Both the position numbers and the translations under genes were made by a program. Of a DNA stretch of 30,176 nucleotides, positions 7,794 through 15,852 are shown piece by piece. Under the pieces are notes generated by a model. The model was given only the letters and a program-made list of their open reading frames with translations, was not told the origin of the DNA and searched no databases. Every line of letters begins with the position of its first letter. Within the stretch, counting starts at the first letter, position 1. This DNA is from JBGSYN01 sp041750975. GTDB lineage: Bacteria; Pseudomonadota; Alphaproteobacteria; Geminicoccales; Geminicoccaceae. The DNA is taken from assembly GCA_041750975.1 (NCBI GenBank), contig JBGSYN010000259.1, positions 1 to 30,176 of the forward strand, written 5' to 3'.

Positions 7794-8525
7794 ATGAGCT
7801 TCGATGAACTGTCTCGGCCGTTCTATGCGACCAGCCTGGCGCCCTGCCCATACCTCGAAGATCGCAAAGAGCGCCGCATCCTTACGCTGATCGCCAAGCA
7901 ACGTCCCGATGCGGCGCTCGATATCCTCACCGAGGCCGGCTTCCGGCGCAGCCAGAACCATCTCTACAAACCCGCCTGTCCGAATTGTGATGCATGCGTG
8001 CCGGTCCGGGTTGTCGTTGCACAATTCCTGGCAAGTCGCTCGTTGCGGAAGATCCAGGCCCGCAACGCCGACCTCACAATGGAGGAGCGGCCACGCAATG
8101 CCACGGATGAGCAGTTTGAGCTTTTCGGACGCTATCTGAGATCCCGTCACAGCGATGGCAGCATGGCGGACATGGATTCCGAAGCCTATCGCCAGATGAT
8201 CGAGGGCTCTCCGCCGGCCACCCGCATCGTCGAGTTTCGCGATGGTGAAGGCGTACTTAGGGGCGTGAGCCTGACGGATTTTATCCGTTCGGGAATTTCC
8301 GGCGTTTACAAATTCTTCGACCCGGACGACGCAAGACGCAGCCTCGGCACGATGATTATTCTCTGGCACATCGAACGTGCGCGCCAACTCGGACTTCCCT
8401 ATGTCTACCTCGGCTATTGGATCCAGGGTTGCCGAAAGATGAGCTACAAGGCGCGCTTCATGCCGCTGGAAAAGCTCAATGGCTGGAAGTGGGAGGCCCT
8501 TGCCAGAACCGAAATCGATCCGTAA
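7794..8525 (+). CDS. bpt: Aspartate/glutamate leucyltransferase (Bpt type, arginyltransferase fold)
   Basis: A 243-residue cytoplasmic aminoacyl-tRNA-protein transferase. Bpt moves leucine from Leu-tRNA to proteins with N-terminal Asp or Glu, marking them for ClpS-ClpAP degradation. The N-terminal ATE domain carries the cysteine set Cys18 (APCPYL) and Cys62, Cys65 and Cys68 (ACPNCDAC), and the C-terminal half the GNAT-like block LPYVYLGYWIQGCRKMSYK. The length is typical for bacterial Bpt (about 240-250). ATG 7794 gives the usual N-terminus with the CPYL motif near residue 20; no strong ribosome binding site is present, but a 19-codon frame upstream overlaps the start as ATGA. A second N-degron transferase gene, aat, lies at 18413. 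The arginyl/leucyl specificity is inferred from the bacterial family. Confidence 0.92.
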   Translation: MSFDELSRPFYATSLAPCPYLEDRKERRILTLIAKQRPDAALDILTEAGFRRSQNHLYKPACPNCDACVPVRVVVAQFLASRSLRKIQARNADLTMEERPRNATDEQFELFGRYLRSRHSDGSMADMDSEAYRQMIEGSPPATRIVEFRDGEGVLRGVSLTDFIRSGISGVYKFFDPDDARRSLGTMIILWHIERARQLGLPYVYLGYWIQGCRKMSYKARFMPLEKLNGWKWEALARTEIDP

Positions 8526-8590
8526 CTCTCACGCGGCATTGGCTCGGCCTACAGAGGCGCGCGCACATAGAGGCAAACAGGGAGTTTGTG

Positions 8591-9697
8591 ATGGAAAGAA
8601 GGAAGTTCATTCGCGGTGCTGCCCTTGGCGGCGCCGCGGCGACGGCAGCATCGACATTTCCCAAACCCGCCATCTCACAAAATCGGATGGAATGGCGGAT
8701 GGTCAGCTCGTGGCCGAAGGGACTGCCCGGACTGGGTACCGGTGCCGAGCGCCTCGCAGCCCGGATCGGCGAACTGACCGACGGGCGCCTGACCGTCAAA
8801 TATTACGCTGCCGGCGAACTGGTGCCGGCGCTCGAGGTGCTCACCTCGGTCGGCGAGGGCGCCGCCGAAATGGGGCATGACGCCTCCTATTATCATATCG
8901 CGAAGAATCCGGCCTGGGCGTTCTTTACCGCTGTGCCTTTCGGCATGACCGCCAGCGAAATGAATGCCTGGATCTATTTTGGCGGTGGTCAGGAACTCTG
9001 GGACGAACTCGGCGAACAATTCAACGTGAAATGCATGCCGGCCGGCAACACGGGTGACCAAATGGGTGGCTGGTTCCGCGAACCGATCCAGGCGGTCGGC
9101 GATCTGCAGGGCCTGAAGATGCGCATCCCGGGCATCGGCGGACGGATGATGGAAAAGGTCGGCGTTACGGTCGTCACCCTGCCCGGGGGCGAGATTTTCC
9201 AGAATCTCCAATCCGGTGCCATCGACGCGACCGAATGGGTCGGCCCCTACAATGACCTCTCCTTGGGCTTCTATCAGGTCGCCAAGAATTACTATTGGCC
9301 CGGACTGCACGAGCCCGGTCCGGTGCTCGAATGCGTGATCAACAAAGACAAATGGGAAAGCCTGCCGAACGATCTGCAGCTCGCCATCACCACGGCTTCA
9401 GCCGAAGAAAATGTGCGGATGCTGGCCGAGTATAATGCTCGCTCCGCGCCAGCATTGCGTTCCCTGGTCGAAGAGCACCAGGTGCAGCTCCGGCAAATGC
9501 CCCGCGACGTAATCGAAGCGCTCGGTAACGCGTCGGGCGAACTCATGGAGGAGTACCAATCGAGCGGCGATGCAATACTGGAAAAAGTTGCCGGGGCGTT
9601 CCTTTCCTTCCGGACCGAGATCTCGCCCTGGACGCGTATTTCCGAGTGGGGCTATCTCAGCGCTCGCCAGTTGAACTATAATTTTCCGAAATCATAG
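8591..9697 (+). CDS. dctP: TRAP transporter receptor, TakP-like DctP protein, Tat-exported
   Basis: A 368-residue periplasmic binding protein of a tripartite ATP-independent transporter. The N-terminus has a twin-arginine motif (ERRKFIRG) followed by a hydrophobic stretch, implying export in folded form. The sequence WRMVSSWPKGLPGLGTGAE, the segment GNTGDQMGGWF and the pair Glu215-Trp216 in DATEWVGPYNDLSLGFY resemble the TakP subfamily, which binds 2-oxoacids with sodium; the actual ligand is not determined by this. GGGAG at 8579-8583 precedes ATG 8591. It follows bpt by 65 bases on the same strand and converges on a TRAP permease operon, with a strong terminator between. It is the only receptor gene in the window, although two permease pairs are present. 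Confidence 0.93.
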   Translation: MERRKFIRGAALGGAAATAASTFPKPAISQNRMEWRMVSSWPKGLPGLGTGAERLAARIGELTDGRLTVKYYAAGELVPALEVLTSVGEGAAEMGHDASYYHIAKNPAWAFFTAVPFGMTASEMNAWIYFGGGQELWDELGEQFNVKCMPAGNTGDQMGGWFREPIQAVGDLQGLKMRIPGIGGRMMEKVGVTVVTLPGGEIFQNLQSGAIDATEWVGPYNDLSLGFYQVAKNYYWPGLHEPGPVLECVINKDKWESLPNDLQLAITTASAEENVRMLAEYNARSAPALRSLVEEHQVQLRQMPRDVIEALGNASGELMEEYQSSGDAILEKVAGAFLSFRTEISPWTRISEWGYLSARQLNYNFPKS

Positions 9698-9719
9698 CGG
9701 CTTCGGCCGATAGGACCCT

Positions 9720-9753
9720 GGGCCTGCTTGTTTCAAGCGGGCCCTTGGTTTTT
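9720..9753 (+). terminator. Intrinsic terminator of dctP
   Basis: GGGCCTGCTTG at 9720-9730 pairs with CAAGCGGGCCC at 9734-9744 (eleven pairs, one G-T wobble, three-base loop TTT), followed by a T-rich tail with TTTTT at 9749-9753. The T run ends right at the stop codon of the convergent dctM gene. In the minus direction no T run follows the hairpin, so it mainly serves dctP. Confidence 0.85.
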
Positions 9754-11307
9754 CTACTGCAAGCCGCCGCCGGGTGCGAAGGGATCCCGCTCGGCGTCGC
9801 CACCGTCGCCTTCGCCCGATGCGCCGTTGCCGAACGGATCGGCGTCATCGCCGAAGAGACCGCCAAAGCCCTCATCCTCGATGCCGCCACCATCCGTCGG
9901 CGTGGCGGCGACCGGCGCGGAACGATAGATTTTCTCTGGGAGCCACGTCGCGATCGACGGTTGCCAGAAAAGAATTGCAAGCGCTGCGGCCTGCAACCCG
10001 ACATAGGGAATAGCACCCCGCCAAATTTCGGTCGTTTCGATGCTCTTGGGCGCGATGCTCCGCAGATAGAACAGCGTGAAACCGAATGGTGGCGTCAAAA
10101 AGCTGGTCTGAAGATTGATCGCGATCATGACGCCGATCCAGATCGGATCCCATCCGAGAATGATCAGCGGCGGGCCGAAGATCGGCAGCATGATAAAGAT
10201 GATCTCGAAGGTATCGAGGAAGAAGCCCAGCAGGAACATGACGAGCATGGTGACGACCATGGCGCCGACCATACCGCCGGGCATGGCCGACAGCGCATCC
10301 TCGACCAAAGCCTCGCCGCCGAAGCCTCGAAAGACCAGGGAGAAAACGGACGCACCCAAAAGAATGATGAAGATCATCGATGTGGTCGTCGCTGTTTGCA
10401 CCATGGCATGACGAATGACGTCGAAGGTGAGGCGCCCGCGCATTGCAGCGAAAATCATCGCCCCCACGGCGCCGATCGAAGCCGATTCCGTAGCAGTTGC
10501 GATGCCTGCCAGGATCGAGCCCAAGACCCCGAGGATCAAGAGCAGGGGAAAGATCATGGCGAGAATGGCACGACGCCCGAGACTGGCCCGTTCCTCTGCG
10601 GTCATGATCAATGCCGGGCATGATTCCGGTTTGGTGATGGCATTGAACACCATCCAGAGCATGTACAGGCCGACCAGCAACGCGCCCGGCAACAATGCGC
10701 CGGCAAAAAGATCGCCGACCGAGACCGGATCCGGCGCCAGATTGCCCATTCGGTTTTGCGCTGCCTGGTTCACGCCCTGCAGAATGTCGGCGATGAAGAT
10801 GATGACCGTCGAAGGCGGGATCAACTGGGACAATGTCGCCGAAGCGCAGATCGTGCCGCTCGCAAGTTTCGGATCGTAGTTCGCCCGCAACATGGCTGGA
10901 AGGCTGATCAGTCCCATCGTGACGACCGTGGCGCCGACGACGCCGGTCGATGCCGCCAGAATGGCCCCGACCAGAACGACCGAATAACCCAGGCCCCCGC
11001 GTAGCTGACCGAACAATTGGCCCATCGTCGTCAGGAGTGCCTCGGCGATGCCCGAACGCTCGAGAATCATGCCCATGAAAATGAAGAGGGGCACCGCGAC
11101 GAGGACCTCGTTCATCATCGTGCCGAAATATCGAGGTGCTATTGCGAGGAAGTAAGTGAAGTCGAAGATGCCCAAGATCCAGCCGAGAGACGCGAACATC
11201 ATCGATACGCCGGCCAGCGTGAATGCCACCGGATATCCCATGAGTAGTGCTGTGCAGATCCCGAAAAAGAGACCTACGGCCATGAATTCGCCGAGATGGT
11301 CGATCAA
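9754..11307 (-). CDS. dctM: TRAP transporter large permease, DctM, with acidic C-terminal tail
   Basis: A 517-residue inner-membrane protein with about 12 hydrophobic helices, of the IT-superfamily DctM type. It drives substrate import using the ion gradient with DctQ and a DctP receptor. Recognisable blocks are VPLFIFMGMILERSGIAEAL, GATVVTMGLISLPAML and NLQTSFLTPPFGFTLFYLRS. The start is TTG 11307: GGAG lies eight bases upstream and the codon overlaps the dctQ stop as TTGA; ATG 11283 is a weaker alternative. Compared with the second DctM in this operon, it carries about 50 extra residues after WLPEKIY, rich in Gly, Asp and Glu (GGLFGDDADPFGNG). It is the last gene of the six-gene operon, ending against the dctP terminator. 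Confidence 0.93.
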   Translation of the reverse strand: MIDHLGEFMAVGLFFGICTALLMGYPVAFTLAGVSMMFASLGWILGIFDFTYFLAIAPRYFGTMMNEVLVAVPLFIFMGMILERSGIAEALLTTMGQLFGQLRGGLGYSVVLVGAILAASTGVVGATVVTMGLISLPAMLRANYDPKLASGTICASATLSQLIPPSTVIIFIADILQGVNQAAQNRMGNLAPDPVSVGDLFAGALLPGALLVGLYMLWMVFNAITKPESCPALIMTAEERASLGRRAILAMIFPLLLILGVLGSILAGIATATESASIGAVGAMIFAAMRGRLTFDVIRHAMVQTATTTSMIFIILLGASVFSLVFRGFGGEALVEDALSAMPGGMVGAMVVTMLVMFLLGFFLDTFEIIFIMLPIFGPPLIILGWDPIWIGVMIAINLQTSFLTPPFGFTLFYLRSIAPKSIETTEIWRGAIPYVGLQAAALAILFWQPSIATWLPEKIYRSAPVAATPTDGGGIEDEGFGGLFGDDADPFGNGASGEGDGGDAERDPFAPGGGLQ

Positions 11308-11864
11308 GGCTGCAACTCCGCATGGAGTAGATCTTCTTCTTCCCTGGGCAGCAGGTCATCCCGTCCGCACAGAACCAAGATGGCGGTGCCGATCTTCCCC
11401 AGCCCCTGTAACGCCATCAGTGCGGTGAAAACCACCAACATGGATTTGATCAGGTAGAACGCGGGCAAACCGCCCGGCCAGGGCGAAGGTTCGCGGATCG
11501 CCCAGGAATTCCCGACATAGTTCCATGAAGACCAGGTGATCAGGGCCAGCCAGGGCAGGAGAAAGCAAAGGACACCGATGATCTCTATGACTGCGCGCCC
11601 CTTCCTGCTGAATCTCTTCTGGAAGATATCTACCCTGACATGAGCGTTCTTGGCGTAGGCGTGTGCCGCCACCAGCATGAATGAAATGCCGAAAGCAGCG
11701 ACATAGATTTCCTGGATCCAGATCCGCCCAAAGCCGAATTGATAGCGGGCGACGGCGACGAATGCGCAAACCAGAACGCTCACCAGGATGAGCGCAGCGG
11801 CGATGGCACCGAAGCAGCGGTTAATGCCATAAATCAGGGCGACCGCCCCGGCCAATAATCTCAT
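11304..11864 (-). CDS. dctQ: TRAP transporter small permease, DctQ
   Basis: A 186-residue membrane protein with four predicted helices. The DctQ signature is visible in the middle: RYQFGFGRIWIQEIYVAAFG followed by AKNAHVRVDIF. DctQ supports DctM folding and docking of the periplasmic receptor. The start is ATG 11864, 27 bases after the crotonase stop, and its last codons overlap the dctM start. It is paralogous to the DctQ encoded at 15282-15818, sharing the QE and AHVRVDIF blocks. The cytoplasmic C-terminus is acidic (REEEDLLHAEL). Confidence 0.92.
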   Translation of the reverse strand: MRLLAGAVALIYGINRCFGAIAAALILVSVLVCAFVAVARYQFGFGRIWIQEIYVAAFGISFMLVAAHAYAKNAHVRVDIFQKRFSRKGRAVIEIIGVLCFLLPWLALITWSSWNYVGNSWAIREPSPWPGGLPAFYLIKSMLVVFTALMALQGLGKIGTAILVLCGRDDLLPREEEDLLHAELQP

Positions 11865-11891
11865 CTTATGCTTCGCTTCCCTGGCCTTACT

Positions 11892-12677
11892 CTATTTGCC
11901 TTGAAAATCGGGCGGCCGTTTCTCGGTGAAAGCAGCGCGTCCTTCAACATAATCCTGGCTTGCAAAACACGCATCGACCAGGGTCTGAATGCGCCCTCGT
12001 TCCCTTTCTATGGTTCCGGCGCGAAATGCTATGGCCGAAGCCTTGAAGGCCTTGATTGTCAAAGGTGCGTTGGCGGTAATGCGGGCAACGTAATCCTCGA
12101 TCAATGAATCCAATTGTTCCGGTTCGACCAGCTGGTTGAGAAAGCCCATCCTCAATGCCTCCTCGCCGGTGAACAGACGCGCAGTGAAGGCCATCTCGAG
12201 GGCATTGGAAATGCCCATCACGTCTGCGAGACGGCGCACGCTGGTATAGCCGTAACCGAGACCGAGTTTGGCTGCCGGCATGGCGAAACGCGCATTGGTA
12301 TTTCCCAACCGCAGATCCGCCAACGCCGCCAGATTGAGCCCACCCCCGACGCAATAGCCCTGAATTCTACAAATGACAGGTTTCGGAAATCGTTCGAGAT
12401 TATCGAAAACGGCTCGGGTCGCTTCTTCATAGGCGAGGATCGCCTGTTTGTTGGCGCGCTCGTCGGCAAATTTCGAAATGTCCGCGCCCGACACGAAGGC
12501 CTTATCTCCGGCGCCCTTTAAAACCAAGACACGAATGGTGTCGTCGGCAGCCAGTTCTTCAAGAGACGAAGCGACCGCACGCCACATCTCAAGCGACACG
12601 GCATTATGTTTCTCCGGATTGTTGAACGTGATATCGGCGCGCCGGGCCGACCGCTCGACAACGATCTTGTCGCTCAT
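11892..12677 (-). CDS. Crotonase-superfamily protein lacking both catalytic glutamates
   Basis: A 261-residue crotonase-fold protein, the usual length for enoyl-CoA hydratase/isomerase relatives. The CoA-binding and oxyanion-hole parts are intact (AFVSGADISKF, then GYCVGGGLNLAALADLRL). The two glutamates that act as acid and base in classical hydratases (Glu144 and Glu164 of the rat enzyme) are replaced by Asn in GGGLNL and Ala in MPAAKLGLG. Hydration of enoyl-CoA by the standard mechanism is therefore unlikely; another crotonase-type reaction on an acyl-CoA (decarboxylase, hydrolase or isomerase) is more plausible. I start at ATG 12677 (MSDKIVVERS). ATG 12692 and 12749 are upstream alternatives, the last overlapping the CoA-transferase gene. 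It lies 25 bases behind that gene, which suggests it acts on its product. Confidence 0.88.
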   Translation of the reverse strand: MSDKIVVERSARRADITFNNPEKHNAVSLEMWRAVASSLEELAADDTIRVLVLKGAGDKAFVSGADISKFADERANKQAILAYEEATRAVFDNLERFPKPVICRIQGYCVGGGLNLAALADLRLGNTNARFAMPAAKLGLGYGYTSVRRLADVMGISNALEMAFTARLFTGEEALRMGFLNQLVEPEQLDSLIEDYVARITANAPLTIKAFKASAIAFRAGTIERERGRIQTLVDACFASQDYVEGRAAFTEKRPPDFQGK

Positions 12678-12702
12678 CCTGATATTCCACATTGTTCTGG
12701 GG

Positions 12703-13893
12703 TCAGATAATGCCGCCTTCTCGCAGCCGGGCAATCTCTGTCTGGTCACGCCCCAGCCAAGTCAATATTTCGTCGGTATGTTCGCCATGCTCGGGAGGGG
12801 GCGTACGGATATCCCACTCCGTGCGCGAAAGCTCGACGCCTTGGGCCACGTACTGTGCGTCGCTCTGGATCTGGGAGGGTCCCGGACGGGCCATCCGCAA
12901 GCTGGTGACCTGGGGATCGGCGAAGACCTCAGCGATGTCGTTGATCGGCCCGCAAGGCACGCTTGCCTTGTTCAGCCGCTCGATCCATTCGGCACTGGAG
13001 CATTGCTGCATGCGCAGATTGATGGCCTCCGAGAGAGCATCGCGATTGGTCGATCGTGCGGCTGCCGAAGCAAACTCCGGCTGCTCGATAAGGTCGCCGG
13101 CATCGATAGCCCGCGCGAAGCGACGCCAGATCGCATTGCCCGCGGTCGCGACATTGATGTGGCCGTCCGCCGTCTCGAAAACACCGGTAGGAATACTCGT
13201 CGGATGATTATTGCCTGCCTGAGGCGGCACTTCGCCTGCCATCAGCCAGCGAGCGGCCTGGAAATCCAGCATGAATACCTGCGCCTGCAAGAGCGAAGTT
13301 TGCACCCATTGTCCTTCGCCCGAAACCTCTCGCTCTAAAAGTGCGGTCAAGACTCCGTTCGCCGCCAGGAGACCGGCGGAAAGATCCGCAATCGGAATGC
13401 CGGCGCGAACCGGCCCCTGGCCCGGCAGACCGGTAATCGACATGAGCCCGCCGGCTCCCTGTGCGATCTGATCGAAGCCTGCGCGGTCGGCATAGGGTCC
13501 CTCCTGACCGAACCCAGAAATACTTGCCAAGACGATCCGAGCATTGCGCGCCTTGAGTGCGTCATAGCCGATACCAAGCCGATGCTTGACGTCGGGGCGA
13601 TAGTTCTCGACGACGACATCGGCGCGATCGACGAGTTGCATGAAGATCTCGAGCCCCGCGGGCTGCTTCAGATCGAGACACATACTGCGTTTGTTGCGGT
13701 GCAAATTCTGAAAGTCCGGCCCATGCCGGCTGCCGCCGAGAGGCTCCTCGCCGGGTCGCTGGGGAGCTTCGATCTTGATGACATCTGCACCCCAGTCGGC
13801 GAATTGGCGAACACAGGTCGGGCCGGCGCGAACCCGCGTCAAATCGAGAACACGGAACCGCGCCAGGGCCTGGCTCGCGGCTTGATGCGGCAT
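12703..13893 (-). CDS. Class III (CaiB/BaiF-type) CoA-transferase
   Basis: A 396-residue cytoplasmic enzyme of formyl-CoA transferase type, which moves CoA between carboxylic acids through a covalent aspartyl intermediate. The N-terminal block VLDLTRVRAGPTCVRQFADWG followed by ADVIKIEAP is classic for the family. Asp170 in RAGIPIADLSAGL sits at the position of the catalytic aspartate (Asp169 of Frc). The segments VVVENYRPDV and GFDQIAQGAGG also fit, as does the full length near 400. ATG 13893 is preceded by GGAGGGAGG on the minus strand. Placed between two TRAP permease pairs and before a crotonase-like gene, it probably activates an imported organic acid; the donor and acceptor acids cannot be deduced from sequence. 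Confidence 0.93.
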   Translation of the reverse strand: MPHQAASQALARFRVLDLTRVRAGPTCVRQFADWGADVIKIEAPQRPGEEPLGGSRHGPDFQNLHRNKRSMCLDLKQPAGLEIFMQLVDRADVVVENYRPDVKHRLGIGYDALKARNARIVLASISGFGQEGPYADRAGFDQIAQGAGGLMSITGLPGQGPVRAGIPIADLSAGLLAANGVLTALLEREVSGEGQWVQTSLLQAQVFMLDFQAARWLMAGEVPPQAGNNHPTSIPTGVFETADGHINVATAGNAIWRRFARAIDAGDLIEQPEFASAAARSTNRDALSEAINLRMQQCSSAEWIERLNKASVPCGPINDIAEVFADPQVTSLRMARPGPSQIQSDAQYVAQGVELSRTEWDIRTPPPEHGEHTDEILTWLGRDQTEIARLREGGII

Positions 13894-13911
13894 CGGGACC
13901 TCCCTCCAACC

Positions 13912-15285
13912 CTAGTTGAAAATGGCCTGCGGCAGCCAGGTCGCAAGCTGCGGTATCAGCGCCACCATGAGCAGCCCCAAAATTTGGATGCCGACGAATG
14001 GGATTATGCCTCGATAGATGTCCATTGTCGCGATCTCATCGGGGGCGACGCTGCGCAGATAAAAGAGAGCGAAGCCGAACGGTGGCGTAAGAAAACTGGT
14101 CTGTAGATTGATCGCGATCATGACGCCAAGCCAGATCGGATCGGCGCCCATCGTCAAGAGCACGGGTCCAACGATCGGCACGACGACAAAGACGATCTCG
14201 ATGAAATCGAGAAAGAACCCCAAAAAGAACATCACGATCATGACGACGAACATAGCGGAGGCCAGTCCGCCAGGCAGGTCCTCGAGGGTGCGGGTGACGA
14301 GTTCGTCGCCGCCCAGGCCACGAAACACCAGCGAGAAAACCGAAGCCCCGAGAAGAATGACGAAGATCATTGAGCTGATCTTCATGGTCTGGAGAAGTAC
14401 GTCCCGGAGAACCGACATGGTAAGCCTTGCACGAACCGCCGCGAGAGCGCCGGCGCCAACAGCACCGACCGCCGCCGATTCGGTTGGTGTGGCGAAGCCG
14501 AAGAGGATACTACCCAAAACCAGAACCATCAGAACAATCGGGGGAATGAGCGAGGTCAACGCTTTGAGCCAAAGACCTCTGCCTGACTTGAGCGGCAGTG
14601 CCGGCGACGCTGTCTTGTCGACAATGGCGACGATCACCTGGAATGCCAGATAGAGCCCGACGAGCAGGAGGCCCGGCAGCAGCGCGCCCGCGAACAGATC
14701 GACCACCGAAACGGGCTCCGGGGCAAAATTCCCTAATGCCAATTGGGCTTCCGTATTGGCGCCCTGCAACATGTCGCCAAGCACGACCAGGACGATCGAC
14801 GGGGGAATGATCTGGCCAAGCGTGCCCGCGGCGCAAATTATCCCTGTCGCGAGCTTCGGATCGTAGCCGGCGCGCATCATCGTCGGCAGGCTCAATAGAC
14901 CCATCGTCACGACGGTGGCGCCGACGATGCCGGTCGAGGCCGCAAGCAGCATGCCGACGATTGTCACCGAGTAGCCGACGCCGCCACGCAGCCGGCCGAA
15001 AATGCGCGCCATCGTCTCCAATAGTTGATCGGCAATGCCGGAGCGCTCTAGCATGACCCCCATGAAGATAAAAAGTGGGACCGCAACCAAGGCTTCATTG
15101 GTCATCACGCCGAAGAACCGCGATGGAAGGCTGCCCAGGAGACGCAGATCGAAAACATCGATGGCAGCCCCGAGATGGGCAATGATCAATGCCGTGCCGG
15201 CGAGGCAGAAGGCCACTGGAAATCCGGTCAGGAGAACGGTGGCCGTGGCAACAAGCATCAAGATGGCGAGCTGCTCACCGCTCAT
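13912..15285 (-). CDS. dctM: Second TRAP large permease, DctM
   Basis: A 457-residue permease with about 12 helices, paralogous to the DctM at 9754-11307. Shared blocks include VPLFIFMGVMLERSGIADQL, GATVVTMGLLSLPTMM and NLQTSFLTPPFGFALFYLRS. It ends at WLPQAIFN, without the acidic tail of its paralogue. ATG 15285 (MSGEQLAIL) overlaps the upstream dctQ stop as ATGA; the frame is open about 200 bases further upstream, but that part is the dctQ coding region read in another frame. The stop lies 18 bases before the CoA-transferase start. Confidence 0.93.
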   Translation of the reverse strand: MSGEQLAILMLVATATVLLTGFPVAFCLAGTALIIAHLGAAIDVFDLRLLGSLPSRFFGVMTNEALVAVPLFIFMGVMLERSGIADQLLETMARIFGRLRGGVGYSVTIVGMLLAASTGIVGATVVTMGLLSLPTMMRAGYDPKLATGIICAAGTLGQIIPPSIVLVVLGDMLQGANTEAQLALGNFAPEPVSVVDLFAGALLPGLLLVGLYLAFQVIVAIVDKTASPALPLKSGRGLWLKALTSLIPPIVLMVLVLGSILFGFATPTESAAVGAVGAGALAAVRARLTMSVLRDVLLQTMKISSMIFVILLGASVFSLVFRGLGGDELVTRTLEDLPGGLASAMFVVMIVMFFLGFFLDFIEIVFVVVPIVGPVLLTMGADPIWLGVMIAINLQTSFLTPPFGFALFYLRSVAPDEIATMDIYRGIIPFVGIQILGLLMVALIPQLATWLPQAIFN

Positions 15286-15818
15286 AGTGTCGATCGCGAT
15301 ACAGCCTTCGCCGATCCTCTTCGCAGCAGCCCGAGTGATCGAACCAACAGCGAGAGCCCCTGCAGAAACATCAAGACCGAGAATATCAGCAACATCGTCT
15401 TGAGCAGGAAAAGCCCGGGCAGGCCATTGGCCTCTCTCGATGATTCCAGCCGCTTCCAGGATTGGATCACGTAAGGCGCACAAAGAAAAAAGAAGAGAAC
15501 CATGCTTGGAAGCAGCAATAAGACAGCGCCCAGAGCATCGATGATTGCTCTGATCCTCGGCCCAGCGGGCCTATAGAATATATCGACCCTGACGTGTGCA
15601 TCCTTGAGGAGCGCGTAGGGAGCGCCCAATAAGAAGACGATCGCGTTAAGCCAGACATAGCTCTCCTGCATCCAGATCCGGCCCCAGCTGAAGCCATATC
15701 TCAAGACGACGATGGCGAAGGTAATACCGACCATGACCAGGATGAGCCATGCTACGACGATACCAAGCCGCTCGCTGCAGCGGTCGAGGACATCTGCCAG
15801 CGGCTCAAAGCCCTTCAA
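15282..15818 (-). CDS. dctQ: Second TRAP small permease, DctQ, first gene of the operon
   Basis: A 178-residue, four-helix membrane protein. RYGFSWGRIWMQESYVWLNA and LKDAHVRVDIFYRP are the DctQ signatures shared with the paralogue at 11304. The start must be TTG 15818: an in-frame TGA lies at 15842-15840, no ATG lies between, and GGGAG on the minus strand (15829-15825) is six bases upstream of the TTG. It leads the tightly spaced six-gene unit running to 9754. A six-pair hairpin in the leader overlaps its ribosome binding site. Confidence 0.92.
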   Translation of the reverse strand: MKGFEPLADVLDRCSERLGIVVAWLILVMVGITFAIVVLRYGFSWGRIWMQESYVWLNAIVFLLGAPYALLKDAHVRVDIFYRPAGPRIRAIIDALGAVLLLLPSMVLFFFLCAPYVIQSWKRLESSREANGLPGLFLLKTMLLIFSVLMFLQGLSLLVRSLGLLRRGSAKAVSRSTL

Positions 15819-15824
15819 GAAGCG

Positions 15825-15852
15825 CTCCCGGAGTTCGAATCAATTCCTCCGG
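15825..15852 (-). promoter_or_regulatory. Leader hairpin overlapping the dctQ ribosome binding site
   Basis: Read on the minus strand, CCGGAG (15852-15847) pairs with CTCCGG (15833-15828) around a 13-base loop that itself contains the palindromic GAATTGATTC. The 3' arm runs into the Shine-Dalgarno GGGAG (15829-15825) of the TTG start at 15818, so folding would compete with ribosome binding at the first gene of the TRAP/CoA-transferase operon. Confidence 0.4.

Noticed and set aside
9872..11359. 495-codon minus-strand frame overlapping dctM in another phase
   Set aside because: The product is rich in Arg, His and Gly with no hydrophobic helices, as expected of a shifted frame of a membrane protein gene; the dctM frame has the conserved permease motifs.
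15828..15852. TTCGAAT T-loop-like sequence suggesting a tRNA
   Set aside because: The stem around it is six pairs with a 13-base loop and no acceptor, D or anticodon arms can be drawn; it is better read as a leader hairpin.
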